Below, one piece after another: positions 1 to 11,317 of a stretch of DNA of 64,000 bases. The DNA is taken from NCBI GenBank assembly GCA_029204225.1, contig CM055109.1, forward strand, positions 41,832,544-41,896,543, in the 5' to 3' direction. Origin of the DNA: Diphasiastrum complanatum (Eukaryota > Streptophyta > Lycopodiopsida > Lycopodiales > Lycopodiaceae). A program made the translations under genes and the position numbers. The stretch's first letter is position 1, and each line of letters starts with the position of its first letter. The notes beneath the pieces were generated by a model. The model was not told the DNA's origin and ran no database searches. It was given only the letters and a program-made list of their open reading frames with translations.

Positions 1-1050
1 GTATCCAAGAGTAGATTGTCATAGTCTTGCTGCTGGATTGCCTCCATACTGTGGATCTCGATATCCCATCTGGGCATACCGTTGCTGAATCATCCGAGGG
101 TTGAAGTTGCAAAAGGCAGTCTCATGGTCAGGTGAATTACACAGATGACAAACACTGATTTCCATTCGTTTTTTCAATTGAGGACACTCGTTCACTGTGT
201 GATTTTCTGTACAAATAGAACACCAGACATTTTTCTTGGTAGGAAAAGTCTTTGCAAACTTCTCAGGTTCCTTGTTTGCTTCTCCGTGGAAATTTTCCAA
301 TGCTTTGATCTTCTCATCAAATTGCAACTGCAACTTTTCCATCTGTTTCTACTGGGTCTTCCCAAGTTTCTCGAACTCATTGAGCATCATTTCTACAGTA
401 GCATTGGCATTCGTTGATGCAATAGTGGTGGATGTCGTAGTAGTCTGCCCTACTATATAAGGCAACATACTGACATTCGGCTCATCATCTGAATTTGAAT
501 CTTCATCCTCCTCCCGAATTGCATCGTCCATCGCATTTTGCAAAAGTGTGTACTCATTATGGCGTTTCAATTCACGTCTGATCCGTTTATGTAGACCTGA
601 CAAAAACCACATAATCATGGCATTTTCATTAATCAGCTCAGGCTCACATTCAGATCTAAGACATTTCGTCCTTTCGATGTAATCTCGAATCATTTCTCGC
701 TTTCCCATTTTAATTTTACTTAAAAGTAAGAAAGGGTCTTACATAAACTTCCACGGTTTGAATCGTGTGATAAGGGCTCGTTCAACAATCTCCCAATCTG
801 TACGTTCAGTTTCATCTTGGTTATAGTACCAATCTTGTGCTACGTCTGTTAAGGCCATAGGAAACAACTTAAGTTTATCTTGAGGATAAATCTCACCATA
901 GACCTCACAGGATTCAGCATAGATCTGAAGAAATCAAACTGGATCTGTTAATCCATTATATTTGGTTAGATCCAATCGGGGTGCTCTTCTAACAATAATT
1001 GGATTGACTTCTTGTGGAGCACCTCTAGGAGCAGCTCTAGGGGCAGCCAT
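1..1050 (-). pseudogene. Ty3/gypsy gag, broken, runs off the left edge
   Basis: Gag-like capsid/nucleocapsid protein of a minus-strand LTR retrotransposon. The probable start is the ATG at 1050 (MAAPRAAPRGAP). A retrotransposon gag domain follows, with readable segments such as WYYNQDETERTDWEIVE near 800-850 and a Glu/Asp-rich stretch near 490-530. Two CCHC zinc knuckles lie near 184-222 (CX2CX3HX4C) and 109-150 (CX2CX4HX4C). The frame is broken by TGA at 934-936, a stop just upstream of 708, and an in-frame TAG at 349-351. The protease and polymerase would lie beyond position 1. The primer site and LTR at 2246-2948 belong to the same element. Family assignment is firm; the exact lineage is inferred only from the tRNA-Asp primer. 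Confidence 0.8.
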
Positions 1051-2245
1051 TTAGATCAAATCGATAATGTGATTATAGATTTTTTCAAAAACTATCTCAG
1101 ATTAGATCTGCTAGCTCTATTCCACTTTTCAAGAATCTGATTCTATATGATGAAAAACTACCCAAAATTCGATCAATCGATACTTCTCAAAAATGATAAA
1201 TCTCTCAAAGTCCAATTCAGAATATATCAGATCTGATCCAAAATTTGACAAAGACTTGATTTGGAAAATCAGAACTAAAAATAGGACTGGCGAAGGTTCT
1301 CTAGGCAAAGGTTGTCTCGGCGAAGGTTCAACAGTGCTATTTTGGGATAAAAACTCTCTGAACACTTTTCTGGCAATTTCTTGAGAAATAACCTTTGCCG
1401 ACTTCTCAGATGGAAGATCTGACACAGATAACACTATGGACAACCGGACGAAGGTTTATGACACAAGAAAATACAATTTTTGTGATCTAACGAGGGTAAA
1501 AATCAAGATTTTTTGTGATATGATCAAGATAAATCTTTGCCAAACTCAAAAATAGTATTTTTATATAAATAGAATGTTCTGGAAACTCGGCAAAGGTTCT
1601 GGCGAAGGATCAAGAGTAATACTGGTAATTTTGCAAAAAAGTGACTTTTTTTGGCAAAAATATGACAATCTGACAACTGATCCTCTGAAAACCTTTTATT
1701 TTTGGTATTATTCTTTGTCGACCTGGCAATAGATAGATCTGAATCACATATAAGCACAATGAATTGGGCAAAGGTTCTTTTTCTGTATTTTTTAGGATTT
1801 TGATAATTTTTGGTGTTTTTTGGTGGTTTTTCTGATGTTTCTGGAAATCCGCTGGGAATTAATCTTCGTCCTTCAAACTGAAGGTTCTATAAACAAAATC
1901 AAAGGTGTCTGCAACTTGGCGAAGGTTTCTTGATTGAGGGTAAAAAGTTCTGGGCTTTGATGATGCTTTTTGTCTCTTTTTGACCAAATTTGACAGATTT
2001 GACCGATTTTTGTTATTTTCTCTGATATCTCAGATCCAAATGGATCTTAAGATTAGTGATCTGAATAGCTTTCCTTGTTTAATAATCAGATTATATTTCA
2101 AACAAGCAAATCCACTCAAAATCTAGCAAAATCAATCCCAAACTAACCCTACAATGCAGTTTTAACACTATTCATGCCACGACAAGATGCCTAATGCAAG
2201 CTAATAATTAGCCAAACTTGCTGCAAACTGAAAAATTGGCGTAGC
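1051..2245 (-). other. Untranslated leader of the gypsy element
   Basis: A stretch of 1.2 kb between the primer site and the gag start, without a convincing reading frame. It is AT-rich and carries many scattered copies of a short motif. On the + strand this reads GGCGAAGGTT or GGCAAAGGTT, near 1288, 1303, 1318, 1454, 1590, 1604, 1767 and 1919. Leaders of this length are usual for plant gypsy elements and carry packaging and translation signals, but no function can be assigned to the motif here. Confidence 0.6.
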
Positions 2246-2263
2246 TCCCCGGCAACGGCGCCA
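2246..2263 (-). promoter_or_regulatory. Primer-binding site, tRNA-Asp type
   Basis: Read on the minus strand this is TGGCGCCGTTGCCGGGGA, the complement of a tRNA-Asp 3' end as used by Athila-like and related plant gypsy elements. It lies 4 bp from the LTR boundary at 2268, which fixes the orientation of the element as minus. Confidence 0.85.
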
Positions 2264-2267
2264 AAAT

Positions 2268-2948
2268 TGTAGTGGGTTTCTTTCCTTGCCTAACCTGAAT
2301 CCAAGATCTAGTCAATCTAGCATCAAAGAGACGGAGTTAGTTGTCACGCGTAGGTTCGTTCCCATGAGAGCAATAGTATAGTTCTGATTTCAACATGAAT
2401 GGAGGATCTAACACTAACATCCATTAACACTAAGCATAAACACTACATCCATTAACCCTACTTCCATTAACCCTAAATTCACAACAATGATAGAAACTTA
2501 CTCTTCTCTCTCTCCCTTTCTCTCTCACAAAAAGCATAAGAAATAACAATCCCAATAATGATCAGATCCAACAATTAGCAAAATCCAAAGAAAGCATGAG
2601 AAATGGAGAAGAAGAGAGGAAGAGCAAGGACATTCATCAATCCATTTTTTAAGAGAACCAATCTGCTTTCTTTGGAGCAACTCGAGTTGGTCCCTTTTTA
2701 TAGTAGAGAGGAGGACCCTAGCCTCTGAATCCTATTGGTCCAGTCTTGCCTCTCTTTTTATTCAAATTTAAAAAAGTGTGAGAACCATCAAAATTGGAGG
2801 GAAACCCAACTTTATTCACTAACTTGACATTTAGGCCCTGCGACATTAAAAGTCCCGCAAAAAGGCCTAAAGTCCTTTTATTAACATTCTAATTAATCAA
2901 TCAAATAACTATGTGATCATTGGGTTGGACTTACCATGCAAGGTGCCA
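2268..2948 (-). repeat. LTR of the gypsy element
   Basis: The inner edge is the TG at 2268-2269 next to the primer site. The outer edge is placed at the CA at 2947-2948 by comparison with the related LTR ending at 47788, and is less certain. A minus-strand TATA box lies at 2694-2702. The 240 bp downstream of it contain pyrimidine-rich stretches. Confidence 0.6.
2694..2702 (-). promoter_or_regulatory. TATA box of the gypsy LTR
   Basis: TATAAAAAG on the minus strand, inside the LTR and oriented toward the leader and gag. Confidence 0.6.
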
Positions 2949-3089
2949 AATCCTTCTCACTTATTAACTAGGGTTAGGGTTGCCTTGGGATCTGCAAACC
3001 CTCCAACAGAGATACACCCGATGATTCATCCAACAGGTCCCATCAATCTCCAGATCCAAAATGCTCTCCTTCACATAGACTCTTTCAGA

Positions 3090-3440
3090 GATGGCTTACA
3101 TGAAATACGAGATGCACTTGAGATCCATTCAGGAGTTCCGATTGGTAAGCTAAGGATCCGATCTTTTTCAAGACCTTAAACGGTCCTCTAAATCTAGGGG
3201 ATGATTAGTAATGCTAGCCGGCACACATTACACTTGAATCCTTCGAGATTCTCAAAAAAATACCCAACCCCCCACTTGGAAATCTCTCGTTGATCTTTTC
3301 AGACTTGCATAAAGTTGGTCCCCATCCTACACTAGACATTCTCACATGCAATCTGTAGCATTTCCTGCATATCAGGTAGGAAATCCGCTACTTTCTGAAA
3401 CTTGAATGTTCGAGTCTCTACCGCAATGGGTGATATAGGT
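3090..3440 (-). pseudogene. Ty3/gypsy integrase C-terminal remnant
   Basis: Minus-strand translation gives the typical end of a plant gypsy polyprotein. FRGPFKVLKKIGSLAYQ is followed by QVHLVFHVSHL and a stop, preceded by degraded FQVGGWVFF- and DMQEML-like segments. Several stops and frame changes are present, and no catalytic core can be read. It lies next to the LTR at 2268-2948 on the side where the 3' end of a minus-strand element would be, so that LTR may also have served this second internal region. Confidence 0.65.
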
Positions 3441-4472
3441 TTAAAACTATACGTAAACACTCACGGGCTATAATCGATAGCCAAATGCTTACTGTAACCC
3501 AATCTCCATCAAGGTGATTACCTCTCCGAGGAGAATGCTATGAAAATATGAATACATATCATATCTGATCTTCTGATCATGTAGGTAATCCTTCTTTTAA
3601 ACGATCAAGTATAACTAGAATCTGAACTATGATTCATCAATCATAATTCATTGGATTCTTGTTCTATAATCAATAAAAGAACGTGATACCCTCACATAGG
3701 CAACAACCAATGATCAGAAGAACTTTTAAATTTGGAGTCATCTCTAGTTTAGCAAACATGACCTGACCAAAAGCAACCAGTGAACTTTGAATCACGAATG
3801 TTCAAAATGTCACTTTGGTACCGTAAAGCCTAAATAGACAATCTATAACTACTTGGACTATAACCGAATAAACATAGTTGATTTGGTAAGGTGATCAGTC
3901 ATACCAAAAATTCCACTAACCTGTTTATTCATCCGGGGTATGAATACTATCCTCATGGATTAGGTCATTCCTAGAATCCGAGTTATGATTTACCAATCCC
4001 AACTCTCCATATTCCCAAGACCATACCAATCATAAGAGTGCATTACAATTCTTAAAAGACACATGAGTTGTTCCTGAAAGTCCTTTCCATTTGGAAAGTT
4101 CCAAACTTTTCCAACTCACACACGATGTCTATAAAAGGATTGTAATTCCAAGAATGCCCTTACTTTAGACATGGCACAAATTGTCATTCTAAAGTTAGGG
4201 TCTTAATCTAGAATACGTCTAGATTTTCCTCTTAATTTCTAATCTAGAATAACTTAAGATTTACCAGAACCTCAGTACGTGAAGTTCTAACTTTGGCAAC
4301 CCCCAACTATCCAACTCTCCTGAGTCTTCCAGGATAGCATTGTTGGAGAGAGGAAGATGAACGAGTTGAGAAAAGGTGTCGTATGTTAGAAACAAAAATA
4401 AGCTCAAGGAGGTAAGATGAACACAAACAAGAATGGTTTGCGAACATGAAAGATTCATGAATGAGAATCTTT
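3441..4472. other. No recognisable feature
   Basis: AT-rich DNA of about 1 kb with no convincing coding region on either strand. Several short stretches look like worn LTR sequence, for example TATAAAAGG near 4132, but no boundaries can be set. The junction to copia element A is near 4473. Confidence 0.4.
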
Positions 4473-7400
4473 TCTTCACATATGTGTAGATCCAAGGACT
4501 CTTTCTCTTCTATTGCACCTTATGGTGGAGTCAAGAAATCAATATACACTGCAAATGATTTTGAGTGTCCTATTGAAGGCATAGGGAACATTCCCTTGAA
4601 GCTTGCATCCTCTAAAGTTCTTTCTCCCTCTAAAATTCTTTATGTACCTAAGCTTACTAAGAATCTTATTAGTGTTGGCCAATTGCTTGATAATGGCCTT
4701 GATGTAAAATTCAATGTTGATACTTGCACTATCAAGAAGAATGATGAGATACTTGCATTAGGATCTACATTTGGAGGCATCTATAAACTAGATCCAAATG
4801 AGTATGTGAATTCTTGTAATGTTGCTCTTGTGAACAAGCTCTCTATGGAAGAATTATGGCATAGGAGGTTGGGACATCCCAACTACAAATCCATGATCTC
4901 TATGATCAAAGAAGCCAAAGCTATTGCATTGCCAAAGTCATTCTCCAAGAAGATCAAGCCTTGTGAGGCTTGTGCTATTTCTAAATCTCACAAAAAGCCA
5001 TTTACAAGATCTTCTATCAAAAGCAAGCATCCTTTGGAGTTAATCCACTCGGATGTGCATTTCTCATCAACTACAAGCAAGGGAGGAGCCACTTGTTTTG
5101 TTACTTTCATTGATGATTTCACAAGATTCACTTGGATAAATCGTCTTGCTTCTAAATCTATGGTGTTTGATCATTTCCTTATTTTCAAAGCTTATGTAGA
5201 GAAGCAATTCTCATTCAAGATTAAAGCTCTTAGAAGTGATGGAGGTGGTGAATATATCTCCAATAAATTTTGATGATTTTTGTGAGCTTGAAGGCATCAA
5301 AAGAGAGTTCTCTTGTGCCTACTCTCCATCTCAAAATGGAGTGGCCGAGAGAAAGAATAGATCTCTATGTGAATGTGCAAAATCTATGAGAATTGAGGCA
5401 TCTTTGCCAAAAGATTTTTGGGGAGAAGCCATTAATTGTGCAAATTATCTTTGCAATAGGCTCCCACATATAGCTCTTGGAGGAAAGTCACCATATAAAA
5501 TCCTATATTTGAAGAAGCCTAAGGTTGATCACCTTAGAGTTTTTGGATGCATATGCTTTGTCCATATTCCCTTGGAAACAAGGAAGAAGGAAGATCCTAA
5601 TGCATGCAAAGGGATCTTGGTTGGATACTCATCCATCAAGAAGGCCTATACAGTCCTTATACTCTCTACTTCTCAAGCTATTGAAAGTAGAGATGTTGTC
5701 TTTCATGAAGATCAACACTCATCTTTTGAAGAGGCCGAGATCAAGAAGTCTATGGATGCATCGCCAATTATTGACTTTGAAGACAATCATGATGTGATGG
5801 GGTCGAGATTTGAAGAAGACTCTCCTCGGATTTTCTCACCAAGAAGATCCATGAGAGATAGATCCGAGCCTAAGAGGCTCTCATATGTTGACAAAGGCAA
5901 ACAAGTGGATCTTGATTCCACTAATTATGTTTTTTATGTCTCTCATGAAGAGCCAAAGAATGTACAAGAGCCACTCAAAACCAAGGAGTGGTATGATGCC
6001 ACGAAGCAAGAGTATGATGCATTGATCACCAAAAATACTTGGGAGCTTGTGGATCCTCCATCCAACAAGAATGTGATTGGTTGCAAGTGGGTGTTTCGGA
6101 TCAAGTTCAATCATGATGGTACCATCAACAAGTATACAACAAAATTATGTGCCAAAGGATCTGCTCAAATCCATGGCCTTGATTATGAGGAGACCTTTGC
6201 ACCCGTTGCAAAGATGGTGACAATAAGAATACTTATTTCTCTTGCTTGTTTCTTTAAGTGGAAGGTGTTCCAATTATATGTATTCAATGCTTTTCTAAAT
6301 GGTTATCTTGAGGAGGAGATCTATATGGAACAACCTCAAGGATTCATCAAGGATGAGTCCAAAGTGTGCTTGCTCTTCAAAAGTCTTTATGGACTCAAGC
6401 AAGCACCAAGATCATGGTATTCAAGACTTAATTCTTTTCTTATCTCACTAGGATTTACTCTTAGTGACTATGATCCTTCCATGTATCTAAAGTTTGTTGA
6501 TAGCAATATTGTCATTCTTCTAATTTATGTTGATGACATTATTCTTTGTGGAAGTTGTATCAAGCTAGTTGATGAAACTAAGCTAGCACTTGGACGTGAG
6601 TTTAAAATGCAAACTCTAGGAGAGATACATTACATCCTAGGCCTAGAAATTGATTTGTATGAAAATCATCTCTGTGTATGCCAATCTAGATATGCTCACT
6701 CTATGTTGAAAAAATTTCATATGGAAAATTCTAAGAGCATAGATACGCCAGTGGAGCAAATTGTAAAAGATCCTAATAAAGGTGATGAAAGATCCTTTGA
6801 GGACATCACACTTTTTAGGAGTCTTGTAGGCTCCTTGATTTGGCTTACCATTACTAGGCCCGATCTAAGTCTTTGTGTGCACAAATTGAGTCAATTTATG
6901 CAAGATCCTAAGATCCATTATTGGAAGATGGCCAAGAGGATTCTAAGATATGTATCTTCATTTTGTGACTATGGTCTACTTTATAAAAGTGAAGATCTAT
7001 CCATTGTTGGCTACTCGGATTCGGACTTTGCAAGTGACAAGATGGATCAAAGTCTATTAGTGCATACACTATCTTTCTTGGAGGCAATCTAAGATCTTGG
7101 CTTTCAAAATGCAAGATACGATATCTCTCTCTTCATGTGAGGCCGAGTACAAAGCACTCACTACAACTACCAAAGAGCTTCTTTGGATCAAGAGGTTATT
7201 AATGGAGCTAAAGTGCATCAAGGAAGATGATCTACCAATGATCAAGTGTGATAACATCTCAGCCCAAGCTCTTGCCAATAATCCCATATTTCATGCAAGA
7301 AGCAAGCACATAGAAGTGGCACACCATTTTGTGAGAGGAAAGCTTATTGGAGGAGAAATCTATTTGGAGCATGTCAACTCGTCCTCTTGTGTCGCCAATC

Positions 7401-7489
7401 TACTCACCAAGCCTTTGAGCAAAAGTGCTTTCATCAAGCATAGATATAATCTTGGAGCTATATCAAGATCAATGCTTAAATTTTCATAG
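4473..7489 (+). pseudogene. Copia element A: truncated protease-integrase-RT-RNase H
   Basis: Begins abruptly inside the protease (SSHMCRSKDSF), so gag, leader and 5' LTR are missing. Domains in order: integrase zinc finger (WHRRLGHPNYKSM to CEACAISKSH), integrase core (HSDVH, RSDGGGEY, GVAERKNRS), RT (CKWVFRIK, then LIYVDDIILCG near 6525), and RNase H (YSDSDFA, SSCEAEYKAL, KCDNISA). Breaks are one extra T near 5270 giving TGA, a one-base loss near 7046 and a further shift near 7105. The RT motif A reads QLYVFNAF where copy B has QLDVSNAF, so a catalytic Asp is lost. It is a close sister of element B. Confidence 0.9.
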
Positions 7490-7507
7490 ATAAGTTTTTA
7501 GTCGGAG

Positions 7508-7951
7508 TGTGAAGAATTGAAAAAGATTATCTATGTTAGATATAGGGGTCTTATGTTTTTTATATCAAGCATCTAGGTGTAGGATGTTGATATGAACAAA
7601 TTTGGCATAGATGGCAAATTATGCATTTCCACTTGTAATGCCACTATTCAGCCAAAATAGAGTAAGAGGCTAAACTCGTGCCAATTAGAGTGTAGACAAG
7701 TGTAATGCTTTTGTTTGATGAATTCTAAGAGGTCCAATAGGATTTAGAGGTGGAACCATGTGAGGTCCAATAGGAATTTGAGGTGTGCTTGAATGTAGTC
7801 CAATAGAATTAAGAGGTCCATGGATCAATGGTCCAATAGGATTAAGAGGTGACAAAGTGTGGTCCAATCATAGTTAAGCATAGTGGTAGCTCGTGGATCT
7901 ACTAGTATCATTGTACTCTTCATTTTGGATCTAACTGATTTGGTGATTGTG
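7508..7951 (+). repeat. 3' LTR of copia A, truncated
   Basis: Starts TGTGAAGAATTG after a short purine run, exactly as the LTRs of element B. Similarity to B stops after GGTGATTGTGT near 7951, so about 290 bp of the LTR are missing. Confidence 0.85.
7729..7870 (+). promoter_or_regulatory. Five-fold CCAAT repeat in the U3 of LTR A
   Basis: Imperfect copies of GGTCCAATAGGATTNAGAGG start near 7731, 7763, 7798, 7831 and 7861. Spacing is about 32 bp, three helical turns. CCAAT is the core of NF-Y sites and repeated U3 motifs often act as enhancers; this role is inferred. The same array is in both LTRs of element B. Confidence 0.5.
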
Positions 7952-8250
7952 TACATGTGGATTTGACCAATTTGCCATCTATTGCAATTTTGGCCCTATC
8001 ACAACTCTACACCAAGATGCTTGACCATAAAAATTTATGACACCCCTAAAGTCAATACTATAAACTATTTCTAGCTATTTTACACACGTGGGAATTCTCT
8101 ACACGTGAAATGTACACACAAACATAAAACATAAAGTTGCCAAGCTAGATTTATGCCAAATTTTCACACATTGTATATAAGATTTCATTATGGTAAGATC
8201 ATTATTCTTGTATTATATGTGAATGAGTGGTAATGATCTAGATGGATGTA
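7952..8250. other. Unclassified LTR-like remnant
   Basis: No coding region. It contains ACACGTG-type motifs near 8083 and 8101 and phrases resembling copia LTR ends (AAATTTTCACACATTG near 8158). Boundaries cannot be set. Confidence 0.3.
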
Positions 8251-8935
<685 letters not shown>

Positions 8936-8943
8936 TTAGTAAT

Positions 8944-9019
8944 TGTCATCAAGGAGGAGATTCCAATCATCTATTATGATAACCAATCAGCCCAATCACT
9001 TGCCACTAATCCTACATTC
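8944..9019 (+). pseudogene. Copia C RNase H, left fragment
   Basis: Reads EEIPIIYYDNQSAQSLATNPTF, the RNase H segment around the DNQSA motif. It ends exactly at the CATTC target duplication of element B and continues in frame at 15222. Its own 5' side is lost at the junction with the gypsy-type LTR near 8936. Confidence 0.85.
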
Positions 9020-9757
9020 TGTGAAGAATTGAAAAAGACTATCTATGTTAGATATAGGGGGTCCTATATTTTTTATATCAAGCATCTAGGTGTAGGATGT
9101 TGATAGGAACAAATTTGGCATAGATGGCAAATTATGCATTTCCACTTGTAATGCCACTATTGAGCCAAAATAGCGTAAGAGGCTAAACTCGTGCCAATTA
9201 GAGTGTAGACAAGTGTAATGCTTTTGTTTGATGAATTCTAAGAGGCCCAATAGGATTTAGAGGTGGAACCATGTGAGGTCCAATAGGAATTTGAGGTGTG
9301 CTTGAATATAGTCCAATAGAATTAAGAGGTGCATGGATCAATGGTCCAATAGGATTAAGAGGTGACAAAGTGTGGTCCAATCATAGTTAAGCATAGTGGT
9401 AGCTCGTGGATCTACTAGTATCATTGTACTCCTCATTTTGGATCTAATTGATTTGGTGATTGTGTGGATTTTGAGTGTCATTGAATTTCTAGCTTTTTTT
9501 CTCCATCCGAGAGCTCATGATGTTTTTTCTCTCTCTACCTGAGGAGAGCAGCTTGTTTTTACTTAGAGAATAGTTTTTGAATACTTCCCACACGTGTGAG
9601 TGAGAGTTGGAAGTGATTGAATGCACGTAGTAGTGTGTTTTTGCCATAGGATCAAAGATAGATCTTGAATCTCAATCTAGTCTTGATCTTGGTGCATCTA
9701 CACACCTTAAAAATCACAAGTACATGTAGTGGACAATCCACACGTGTGAAATCAACA
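9020..9757 (+). repeat. 5' LTR of copia B
   Basis: TGTGAAGAATTG to GAAATCAACA, 738 bp, followed directly by the tRNA-Met primer site. It contains the CCAAT array (about 9240-9385) and two CACACGTGTGA motifs (9589-9600 and 9739-9750). Confidence 0.95.
9739..9750 (+). promoter_or_regulatory. G-box palindrome in the 5' LTR of B
   Basis: CACACGTGTGAA, with the CACGTG core bound by plant bZIP and bHLH factors. It lies 7 bp from the LTR end, so in U5. The same motif occurs at 15198-15209 in the 3' LTR. Binding is inferred only from the motif. Confidence 0.4.
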
Positions 9758-9771
9758 TGGTATCAGAGCCT
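9758..9771 (+). promoter_or_regulatory. Primer-binding site of copia B (tRNA-Met)
   Basis: TGGTATCAGAGCCT directly abuts the LTR end, the standard initiator tRNA-Met primer site of plant copia elements. Confidence 0.95.
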
Positions 9772-10502
9772 ACCTAAGGTTACCATGCATTTTAATCCAT
9801 TTAAGTGAAAACTATCTTGAGCTAGAAATTGTGAAGGTCCATTTTCCTAGCTATCTTGTTCAATTTTGGATCAAAAGAGATAAAAAGGACATTGATTGGT
9901 TTTGACCTGGTACTGTACGGAATTAGGTGCTCAGACACGTTTGAGGAACATTCAATTTTAGTTTGAAAGTTCTCATGCTTGATCCATTTATCTTGCTTGA
10001 TATCTTGTTTTGAAGCTATTTTTGTCTAGTTTTTGATGCAATCAGTTTCATTCCATCTGGTTGAGCCAATCAAAAGTTATAAGCTTTTGAAGAGGGTTAG
10101 GTAGGGCACCTAGACCTAGGTGGACACATTTGGTTTGGTCAAGATATTGCTTGGTTGATCCAAAATCACAGTTGTATGCTTACAAATCTCATCTATATGT
10201 GATCTAGGCAATATTTTGAGATCTTAGCCATTTTGTATCATGCAATATCATTTTATTTTAGTCAAATTTGGTTTCTTAGTGTACTTCACACATGCTAAGA
10301 GTGTTTGATCCTAACTTTTCCCATACTCCATCATTTGATGTGAAAATAGATCTTGTTTTAGAGAGATTTGTGTAGCTAGTGAGAATCAATTCACAAATAG
10401 TTGCAAGATCTTTCATAGGAGGAGATAGTACTTCACTATTGGATCCTATTGAGAGTGTGTAGCAGCATTTATTGTCCATCATTTGAGTTTTCTTCACTTC
10501 AA

Positions 10503-10736
10503 ATGGCTTCAATGAGCTCATCTTTGTTGGAACCAAGTGAAAGATTGTCCACTTCAAACTATTCAATTTGGGAAATGAGGATGGAGTCCATCTTGATCCT
10601 TCAAGACGTGATGGACATAGTTCTTGGCCTTGAAGAAGAACCACAAGTTCTTCAAGAGGTCCAAAAATACAAAAAGAGAGCTAGGATGGCTCTCCACTAC
10701 ATTAAGATGAATGTCTCTAATGAGATATTGATTTGA
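10503..10736 (+). pseudogene. Copia B gag, N-terminal part
   Basis: ATG at 10503 in good context. Reads MASMSSSLLEPSERLSTSNY, then the usual WEMRMESILI segment and MNVSNEIL, where it stops because the following DNA is inverted. The rest of gag is on the opposite strand at 10732-11314. The start is set by alignment with the gags of elements D, E, F and G, which begin in the same way. Confidence 0.9.
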
Positions 10737-11314
10737 AGCAATTGGTGGCATAATGGCCTTTCTTGCCACAATAAAAACACTTGATCTTCTTCTTCTTGAG
10801 CTTGGATGATGAAGCATTAGAGGAATCATCATCCTCCTCATCTATGTCTTTGGATTTGTCTTTGTCCTTGCTTGAGGATTGTTGATGTTGGTTCTTGCTC
10901 CTCCCTTTGTGGTTATCCTTGGCAAAGACAGCATTGCCATCATTATGAGTGAGAGAGAGCTTGTCCATCCTCAAGAGCTCATACTCTTGTCTTGATTCTT
11001 CTGAAATTAGCACACTTCGGAGAGCCTCCAAACTTGGTAGCTCCTCCTTAATGGCATAGGATTGGACAAGGTTATCAAATTCACTTCTCAAGCCATTGAG
11101 AATGACTTGAACTAGCTCATTTTGATTGATGGAATCACCAATACAAGCAAGTTCTCTATGAATATCCTTTACTCTCAAAACAAAACTAGATGCACTCTCA
11201 TCCCTCTTTTGGCTACTTTGAAAGATTTGATTCCTAAGAGTGAGAAGCCTAGAGGTATTCTTAGCCTCATAGATAGTCTTGAGACAATCCCAAGCTTCTT
11301 TGGCTATTGTACAA
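10732..11314 (-). pseudogene. Copia B gag, central part in inverted orientation
   Basis: Read on the minus strand from about 11314, this gives CTIAKEAWDCLKTIYEAKN, the gag helices and the zinc knuckle CFYCGKKGHYATNC near 10740-10790. It is the missing middle of the gag that begins at 10503, and protease follows on the + strand from about 11318. The inverted block is about 583 bp and begins and ends inside codons of the same ancestral frame, so this is an in-place inversion and not a second element. Confidence 0.9.
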
Positions 11315-11317
11315 CAA

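Noticed and set aside
2913-3179. Plus-strand 88-codon frame near the first LTR
   Set aside because: The minus strand of the same DNA reads as gypsy integrase end (FKVLKKIG, FHVSHL), which explains it better.
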